64,000 nucleotides of DNA. It comes from Alphaproteobacteria bacterium (GTDB taxonomy: Bacteria > Pseudomonadota > Alphaproteobacteria > UBA9655). The notes beneath the pieces were generated by a model that saw nothing but the letters and a program-made list of their open reading frames with translations, was not told the DNA's origin and made no database searches. Below are positions 58,290 through 64,000 of this stretch, in pieces. Positions within the stretch are counted from its first letter, which is position 1. Each line of letters begins with the position of its first letter. The DNA lies in assembly GCA_019752515.1 (NCBI GenBank), contig JAIEMB010000011.1, forward strand, positions 109,937-173,936, read 5' to 3'. Position numbers and translations under genes: made by a program.

Positions 58290-59036
58290 TTAAAGTTTAT
58301 ATCCACTATGAAGAGCAACTACCCCTCCTGTAAATATATCACATTTCGTTCTTTCAAGCCCTACTTTTTTCATCATCCCTAACAATTCCTCGCGTGAAAG
58401 AAAGGTTTGAATGCTTTCGCTCAAGTATTGATAAGCGTCCTTATCCTGAGCAATCCACTCTCCCATTTTAGGAATTATGTGAGAGAGATAAAACCCATAT
58501 AATTTTTGTAAGGGGGGTAGAACCTGACTAAATTCCAAGCAAGCAAATTTACCCCCAGGCTTTAAGACACGATAGGCTTCTTCTATGGCTTTTTCTCGGT
58601 GAGTAACATTTCTAAATCCAAAGGCAATTGTGTATACGTCTATTGAATTGCTGTTGAGAGGGAGAGCTTCTGCGTTGGAAAGTAGCCAAGATAAGTGCGG
58701 GTGGCGCATTTGGCCCTTCTCAATCATTGCAGGATTAATATCCGCGACCACAATTTGTGTTTGAAGCCGGAAATGATGCAGGCGTTCATAAAGCAACTGG
58801 GCAATGTCACCTGTACCACCAGCAACATCGAGATAAATGCCGTTTTGTTTGAGGGGCAAGCTCTTTACAAACCAGTCTTTCCATAAGCGATGAATTCCGA
58901 CACTCATCACATCATTCATGATATCGTATCGTGAGGCCACACGTTCAAAAACACTCACTACCTTCTTTGTTTTTTCAAAAGCCGTAACCTTTTCAAACCC
59001 AAAGGTATGTTCGGGAAGGGAAGGACGATCAGGCAC
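58290..59036 (-). CDS. ubiE: ubiquinone/menaquinone methyltransferase UbiE
   Basis: A 248-residue SAM-dependent C-methyltransferase of quinone synthesis. It shows FERVASRYDIMNDVMS, YLDVAGGTGDIAQLL, the AFGFRNVTHREKA signature and LKPGGKFACLEFS. I chose the GTG at 59036 because AGAGG lies six bases upstream and the length then matches E. coli UbiE; an ATG at 59099 would add 21 residues. Confidence 0.92.
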   Translation of the reverse strand: MPDRPSLPEHTFGFEKVTAFEKTKKVVSVFERVASRYDIMNDVMSVGIHRLWKDWFVKSLPLKQNGIYLDVAGGTGDIAQLLYERLHHFRLQTQIVVADINPAMIEKGQMRHPHLSWLLSNAEALPLNSNSIDVYTIAFGFRNVTHREKAIEEAYRVLKPGGKFACLEFSQVLPPLQKLYGFYLSHIIPKMGEWIAQDKDAYQYLSESIQTFLSREELLGMMKKVGLERTKCDIFTGGVVALHSGYKL

Positions 59037-59140
59037 TCTAAACCTCTTTTCTCTGATTATCTTTATATTGATCCTATCTAGAAACGCTGTAATATGCATA
59101 CGAAATAAAAAATAAAAAGAAGGGGAGCCTGAGAAAGCCC

Positions 59141-59470
59141 ATGAATGGCTTTAGGGAGCGCGAAAAAGCCTTTGAAGCGAAATACTTACACGATGAAGAG
59201 TTGTATTTTCGTATTAAAGTAAGACGAAATCACCTTTTTGGACTGTGGGTTGCTGGTCTTTTGGGATATAATGGTAAAGAGGCTGACCAATATGTAGAAG
59301 AAATTATCCTTGTTGAGTTTCAAAAAATCCATGAGGATGATGTTCTTCATAAGGTTCTAAGAGATCTTAAAAAGGCAAAGATTTCACTGAGTGAACACCG
59401 CATTCGAAAAGAACTGGAAAAATGTTGGGAGGCTGCTCGTAAGTTGATCATGAATAATGAAGAGTTATAA
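59141..59470 (+). CDS. ATPase inhibitor subunit zeta (DUF1476)
   Basis: A 109-residue protein of the alphaproteobacterial DUF1476 family (FREREKAFEAKYLHDEELYFRIKVRRN, AGLLG, then a C-terminal helix). In Paracoccus the zeta subunit blocks F1-ATPase from hydrolysing ATP. It is 46 kb from the F1 operon in this window, and 2 bases before a DUF3572 gene with which it is surely co-transcribed. Confidence 0.88.
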   Translation: MNGFREREKAFEAKYLHDEELYFRIKVRRNHLFGLWVAGLLGYNGKEADQYVEEIILVEFQKIHEDDVLHKVLRDLKKAKISLSEHRIRKELEKCWEAARKLIMNNEEL

Positions 59471-59472
59471 GG

Positions 59473-59751
59473 ATGGATAAAGAACAAGCAGAAACAATTG
59501 CCCTCCAAGCCCTCTCCTTTTTAGCTAAGGATGAAACGCTTTTAGACCACTTTTTAACCCTGAGTGGCCTTACCCTTCAAGAACTTAAACGCCGCCTTCG
59601 TGAACCGGATCTGTTGGGCGGTGTTTTAGATGCCATCCTTGCTGATGACACGGTTTTGCTATCTTTTTGTAACGCAACATCCTTAAGCCCCGATACGTTA
59701 GTGAAGGCGCGGAGAGCGCTTCCTGGAGGGTATGAGGTTTATGGAAGTTAA
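59473..59751 (+). CDS. DUF3572 family protein
   Basis: A 92-residue protein matching the alphaproteobacterial DUF3572 family ([51 protein letters not shown]). No function is known. It starts two bases after the DUF1476 stop and precedes mnmA. Confidence 0.85.
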   Translation: MDKEQAETIALQALSFLAKDETLLDHFLTLSGLTLQELKRRLREPDLLGGVLDAILADDTVLLSFCNATSLSPDTLVKARRALPGGYEVYGS

Positions 59752-59807
59752 GGGTTGCTCAGACTTTCGAAGAGTGGCATAAATGCCACGAACGAAGGAT
59801 GAGTCTG

Positions 59808-60914
59808 ATGAATGTTCTAGGATTTGATACACAGCCTAAAGATACACGGATTGTTGTTGCAATGTCGGGTGGGGTTGATAGCTCGGTTGCAGCGGCTTTA
59901 ATGGTTGAGGCGGGGTTTGAAGTTATTGGGATGACCCTTCAACTCTATGACCATGGCAGTGCTGTTGGGAAGAAAGGAGCGTGTTGTGCAGGGCAAGATA
60001 TTTATGATGCCCGACAAGTTTGCGCCAGGCTTGGTGTTCCCCATTATATCCTCGATTATGAATCTCAGTTTAGTAAAACCGTCATTGAGGATTTTGCAGA
60101 CAGCTACTTAAAGGGTGAAACACCAATCCCCTGTGTTCGGTGTAACCAAGAAGTCAAGTTTAAGGATCTCCTCACGACAGCACGTGATTTAGGAGCTCAA
60201 GCCCTTATTACAGGTCATTATGTTCAACGACTCATGGGGGCAGGAAACGCGGAACTTCATCAAGCTGTTGATCCCAGTCGTGATCAAAGCTATTTCCTTT
60301 TTGCAACCACCCAAGATCAACTTAATTTTTTGAGATTCCCTTTGGGGGGTATGCCCAAATCAGAAACCCGAGAGCATGCTTTGCGCTTTGGGCTCGATGT
60401 GGCAGAGAAGCCAGATAGCCAGGATATTTGCTTTGTTCCTGGTGGTTCTTACGTTAGCGTTCTTGAAAAACTCCGTCCAGGTTCATTGGAAGAAGGAGAC
60501 ATTGTTCATGTGGATGGCCGTGTTTTAGGACGTCATAAAGGGATTATTAATTATACAATTGGTCAAAGAAAGGGCTTAGGCATAGGGGGAGGGAATCCTC
60601 TTTATGTGCTCCGTCTTAACCCTGAAGCCCATCAAGTTATTGTGGGCCCTTATGAAGCCTTAGGGAGAGCTGAAATTAGGGTTAAGGAAGTAAATTGGTT
60701 AGGTGATGTAAGAGAAGGCTCTTTCTCTTGTGAAGTTAAAGTTCGCTCCACTCGACCACCTGTTCAGGCTGAGGTTTTCTTTGAAGATAATCGAAAGGCA
60801 CGTGTCGTTTTCCTTAATCCTGAATATGGTGTTGCGGCAGGGCAAGCCTGTGTTTTCTATAAAGGCTCTCGTGTTTTGGGAGGGGGCTGGATCATAAGAG
60901 AAGACTTTAATTGA
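59808..60914 (+). CDS. mnmA: tRNA-specific 2-thiouridylase MnmA
   Basis: A 368-residue enzyme thiolating U34 of Lys, Glu and Gln tRNAs. PP-loop [12 protein letters not shown], the nucleophile Cys in [11 protein letters not shown], the persulfide Cys in [11 protein letters not shown] and the [12 protein letters not shown] region are intact. I took the second ATG (59808), with AAGGA eight bases upstream; the first ATG at 59799 is too close to that site. Confidence 0.96.
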   Translation: MNVLGFDTQPKDTRIVVAMSGGVDSSVAAALMVEAGFEVIGMTLQLYDHGSAVGKKGACCAGQDIYDARQVCARLGVPHYILDYESQFSKTVIEDFADSYLKGETPIPCVRCNQEVKFKDLLTTARDLGAQALITGHYVQRLMGAGNAELHQAVDPSRDQSYFLFATTQDQLNFLRFPLGGMPKSETREHALRFGLDVAEKPDSQDICFVPGGSYVSVLEKLRPGSLEEGDIVHVDGRVLGRHKGIINYTIGQRKGLGIGGGNPLYVLRLNPEAHQVIVGPYEALGRAEIRVKEVNWLGDVREGSFSCEVKVRSTRPPVQAEVFFEDNRKARVVFLNPEYGVAAGQACVFYKGSRVLGGGWIIREDFN

Positions 60915-60954
60915 AGAGTTTCGGGGAAATCAAAGGGAACAAAACTCATAGGGC

Positions 60955-61433
60955 CCCTCATAAAAAGGAGTGAGGAGATGAACTTCCTTTACCTCTCCCC
61001 TTGGGGGAGAGGTCGCCCGGAGGGCGGGTGAGAGGGACTTTAAGATGTTGAAAAGCTTTCAAAAAACATTGCGCACAAACCAGACAGATGCTGAAAGTCG
61101 TTTGTGGTACCATCTAAGAAGTCGGAGATTTCAGGGATGGAAGTTTAGGCGTCAACACATATTGTAAGGTTATGTCGTTGATTTCGTTTGCCTTGAAAGA
61201 AGACGTGTGATTGAACTTGTTGGCGGGCAACATACAGAACAAAAAGCATATGATGATCACCGTACACGAGCCCTTGAAAAAGATGGATTTAAGGTTATGC
61301 GTTTTTGAAATAATGAGGTGCTACGTAAGTTAGAGGGAGTATTAGAAACGATCTTACATACCCCTCACTCGCCGCTATGCGTCGACCTCTCCCACAGGGG
61401 GAGAGGTAAAATTCTTCCCTCATTTTTATGAGA
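60955..61433. mobile_element. DUF559 cassette with terminal inverted repeats (decayed)
   Basis: Both ends carry long imperfect inverted repeats: CTCATAAAAA then ACCTCTCCCC...GGGAGAGGTCG on the left (60956-61036), mirrored on the right (61361-61433). Each end also holds a self-complementary CCTCTCCCC/GGGGAGAGG hairpin. Between them lies a broken DUF559 endonuclease gene. Such hairpin-flanked DUF559 units recur between genes in proteobacteria. I saw no target-site duplication with confidence. Confidence 0.65.
61045..61365 (+). pseudogene. DUF559 (Vsr-like) endonuclease pseudogene
   Basis: The frame from ATG 61045 reads LRTNQTDAESRLWYHLRSRR, FRRQHIL, stop, GYVVDFVCLERRRVIELVGG and QHTEQKAYDDHR. 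This is a DUF559 protein broken by TAA at 61165 and TGA at 61306, the latter where a Trp codon is expected. The usual nuclease ELDGG has become ELVGG, so the catalytic Asp is also lost. Confidence 0.85.
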
Positions 61434-61560
61434 TGGCTCTGACAAAGTTCTCCGTTCTCCTTTTATCAAAGAAAATGTTATGATATGTTTTTAATAAAAA
61501 ATTAATTAAATTTTTATATAAATTGTTCTTAATCATATAAAAAATAAAGAGAGACAAAAA

Positions 61561-64000
61561 ATGAAACGAACATTAGTCCTATCTAAGCTTCTTGTTTTAT
61601 TGAGTTCTGGCACTGTGTTTGGCGAGAATACTTTTTCTGTTAATTATAGTCAGTCAGTGTCATTTGGAACACTTGTATCAAACGATTATCAAGAAATTAG
61701 TTTTGATTTTAATGGCCTACAACCTCCTGAAGGGACCCTTACTATTAACGACTTTTCCTCAACGGAGACAAATGCACTTTCAGCAAGTTTCGTTCAAACG
61801 ATTGGTACAGCAAGTGTCACGCTCGAGGGAACTGCTAGCAATCAAATTATTCAACTTCCAGGATTATCTTCAAGTTCATCTCCTATTTCAGGTACAGTAA
61901 CAATTAGTGGTGGAACGCTCCAAGGGAATGCATCTTCCGCTGGTTCTTTAAATCTTTCAAATTCAGGGGCAGTTTATGATCTGAACGGTTCCGACCAAAC
62001 AATTACGAGCCTTGCAGGGGTAAGTGGAACGACAGTTAATTTAGGAGCGAATACTCTTACCATTAACAATGCAAGTGGTTCATTTTTAGGAACTGTTGCT
62101 GGAACAGGGAATGTCGCTGTAAAACAAGGAACTTTAACTCTTACGAATGAAAATAATCCCTTTAAGGGAACGGTTCAACTCGTTAATGAAAATTCTGCAC
62201 TGACTTTCAATCAACCTGATATAAATCTTCAAACTTTTCAAGGTAATATAACCGGTGCTGGAGCTCTAAACTTAGAGGGAAATGGAACTGTAAATCTTAC
62301 AGGAACAAATACGTTTACAGGAGGAACAACTATACAAGGGCCGTCAACCCTACAGGGAACAACTGAGACACTTCCGACCCAATCAGGTATTACCTTGTAT
62401 AGCGCGAACCCGAAGACACTAAGCACGGTTAACTTTAATCAAAGTCAACCAGGAACCTATGCGCAAGCTATTACAGGTTTTGGTGGTGTAGTTATAGAAC
62501 AAGGTTCAATTACGTTTACAGGCCCTAATACCTATACGGGAGGAACAAAAATTGAGAATGGGGACAGCTACCTCATAGCAAGTATTGGTAATGATAAGAC
62601 GCCTGGTACCCTTTCATCTACAGGTGATATTGAATTCGCGTACGGAGGGGGCTCTATGATTTTTAATCAATCACCAGGAGGACAGCCTTTAGATGGAGAA
62701 TATGCAGGTGTTATTAGTGGAGATGGGGATGTATTCATAGGGCTTCAAGGCGTACAAAAAGTACAAGAGGCACAAGAAGTAAAAGGGGGAAGTCTTACAT
62801 TTACAGGAGCCAACATTTATAATGGAACAACCGTAATTTACCCATCAAATACTCTCATTGCAAGTGCAGGAAATAGTACAACCCCAGCTACCCTTCCTGA
62901 TAGTAATAACACTATTCAAAATCAAGGAACCCTTGTTTTTACGCAAAGTGCATCAACGGATCCTTATTCTTTTTCTGCTCCTATTTCTTTTTCAGGTCAG
63001 GTGATTATAGCTCCCTCCAAAGCGGGTGGAGCCTTTACCCTTTCCTTAACAGGGGACAATTCTTATACAGGAGAGACAACTGTAGAGGCAAAAGGAGCGG
63101 TATTACAGGGGGCTTTTCCTAATTCCACAGTGGTTCTCGCTGCTGATGGAAGCACATACTCCTTGAATGGAAAGGATCAAACACTAGGTGGTCTTGCCGG
63201 TGACAATACCTCAGCTCTCGTTATGTTGGATGGGAGGACGCTTACAGTTGGTAATAACAATCTTAATACAACGTTTAGTGGTACAATTAAAGATGGTTCA
63301 CCAGATGTGAGAGGAAACCTGAAAAAAGTAGGTTCAGGTACTTTGACTCTTGCAACCCCTCCTCAGTATAAAGGGAAAACAACGATTGAAGAGGGTACCC
63401 TTATAGGGCAAATTCCTACAACGTCAGCAACACACCTCATCATTAATGGTGGAACATTTCAAATGGCTGCCAGTCAGAATTTTCCAACGATTTCCGGTTC
63501 AGGAGGAACCCTTAATTTAGAAGGTTTTAACTTGGGTATTACAGGGAATAGTTCTTTAGGACTTGCTGCAAATATTATAGGGACTGGATCAGTTAATATT
63601 GGGCCATCAGGTCCCGCTTCATTCACCTTTACAGGAAACAATACATATACAGGAGGGACGACCGTTTCAACGGGTAGCACACTTACAGGAACAACAAATA
63701 GCCTGATTGGGACAATTAATAACACTAATCTTGTTGTCTTTAGTCAGAATTTCTCGGCCCCTTTTACGGGAGTGATTAATGGTTCAGGTACGGTAGAGAC
63801 GTTCGGAATGGTTACTTTCCCACCTGGAAGTATCAATTGTACAGGAGGTCTCATAAATGAGAGTGATATCATAGTAAGCGCAAGTAGTATAAAGAATAAT
63901 ATTGTTAACAATGGGAGTGTTACTTTTAATCAAACCACAGCAGGGACGTATGCAGGAAAGATTAGTGGAGGTGGTTCTCTCATAAAGGACGGAGGAGGTC
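61561..64000 (+). CDS. large autotransporter-type surface protein with PATR-like repeats, partial
   Basis: The frame is open for 813 codons to the window end. A signal peptide (KRTLVLSKLLVLLSSGTVFG) precedes a Ser/Thr/Gly-rich passenger made of beta-helix repeats. The autotransporter-associated motif appears many times, for example LTGTNTFTGGTTI, FTGPNTYTGGTKI, FTGANIYNGTTVI, LTGDNSYTGETTV and FTGNNTYTGGTTV. No cysteine pairs or catalytic motif are seen. The barrel domain should lie beyond the window. Secretion to the surface by a type V route is likely; adhesion is inference. Confidence 0.85.
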   Translation, partial: MKRTLVLSKLLVLLSSGTVFGENTFSVNYSQSVSFGTLVSNDYQEISFDFNGLQPPEGTLTINDFSSTETNALSASFVQTIGTASVTLEGTASNQIIQLPGLSSSSSPISGTVTISGGTLQGNASSAGSLNLSNSGAVYDLNGSDQTITSLAGVSGTTVNLGANTLTINNASGSFLGTVAGTGNVAVKQGTLTLTNENNPFKGTVQLVNENSALTFNQPDINLQTFQGNITGAGALNLEGNGTVNLTGTNTFTGGTTIQGPSTLQGTTETLPTQSGITLYSANPKTLSTVNFNQSQPGTYAQAITGFGGVVIEQGSITFTGPNTYTGGTKIENGDSYLIASIGNDKTPGTLSSTGDIEFAYGGGSMIFNQSPGGQPLDGEYAGVISGDGDVFIGLQGVQKVQEAQEVKGGSLTFTGANIYNGTTVIYPSNTLIASAGNSTTPATLPDSNNTIQNQGTLVFTQSASTDPYSFSAPISFSGQVIIAPSKAGGAFTLSLTGDNSYTGETTVEAKGAVLQGAFPNSTVVLAADGSTYSLNGKDQTLGGLAGDNTSALVMLDGRTLTVGNNNLNTTFSGTIKDGSPDVRGNLKKVGSGTLTLATPPQYKGKTTIEEGTLIGQIPTTSATHLIINGGTFQMAASQNFPTISGSGGTLNLEGFNLGITGNSSLGLAANIIGTGSVNIGPSGPASFTFTGNNTYTGGTTVSTGSTLTGTTNSLIGTINNTNLVVFSQNFSAPFTGVINGSGTVETFGMVTFPPGSINCTGGLINESDIIVSASSIKNNIVNNGSVTFNQTTAGTYAGKISGGGSLIKDGGG

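Noticed and set aside
61561..61900. Short frames in other phases inside the autotransporter gene
   Set aside because: They are shadows; the phase starting at 61561 is open for the whole 2.4 kb and has a signal peptide.

Overview
This window is a chromosomal segment of an alphaproteobacterium with fairly low GC by eye. The class assignment rests on several alphaproteobacterial hallmarks seen together: a permuted two-piece tmRNA gene next to the alpha-type SspB adaptor, GapR (DUF2312), the F1-ATPase zeta inhibitor (DUF1476), a DUF3572 protein, and a DksA that has lost two zinc-finger cysteines. Seven or more short genes of unknown function encode signal peptides, and there are dispersed palindromic repeats and decayed genes. 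I infer a host-associated lineage such as the Holosporales/Paracaedibacter group, but nothing here proves the genus.

Layout. 1-6.1 kb: the 5' part of a secreted subtilase gene (cut by the window edge), then uvrD-prmA-aminopeptidase P. 6.1-7.4 kb: a small acetyltransferase and a secreted CheD-like protein. 7.6-13.3 kb: atpHAGDC plus a ferritin-like gene. 13.3-16.6 kb: a disturbed block where a decayed second copy of the ferritin/ygjP junction carries a secreted-protein gene and a large OTU-like gene that appears 5'-truncated. 16.6-23.1 kb: recG, a secreted protein with SH3-ligand-like motifs, an unlisted 53-residue membrane protein, gltA and gltX. 23.1-28.5 kb: a polysaccharide precursor operon (WbpA, a WbpB-WbpD fusion, WbpI, a glycosyltransferase). 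28.7-37.4 kb: an aldehyde dehydrogenase, orphan proteins, cyanide-insensitive-type quinol oxidase CydAB with a DUF2474 subunit, an XRE regulator and NAD-dependent formate dehydrogenase. 37.4-42 kb: dciA, mutY, rnhB, a CPA2 antiporter and a HisC-like aminotransferase. 42-51 kb: a three-gene RND efflux operon and an ABC importer pair. 51.1-60.9 kb: sspB, ssrA, groESL under CIRCE, gapR, pyk, an ABC1 kinase, dksA, ubiE, DUF1476, DUF3572 and mnmA. 60.9-64 kb: a decayed DUF559 cassette with terminal inverted repeats and the N-terminal part of a large autotransporter-type protein.

How the genes fit together. Energy genes dominate: F1 ATPase and its zeta inhibitor, citrate synthase, pyruvate kinase, formate dehydrogenase feeding NADH, UbiE quinone methylation and a bd-type oxidase. 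The surface is shaped by a di-N-acetylated uronic acid pathway, an RND pump, a subtilase and an autotransporter. Protein quality control is represented by tmRNA-SspB and GroESL. The most unusual content is the set of orphan secreted proteins. Two of them carry specific, testable signatures: a CheD-type Thr-Cys-His deamidase triad at 6637-7356, and two RPLPxPP motifs plus one PxxPxR motif at 18910-20106.
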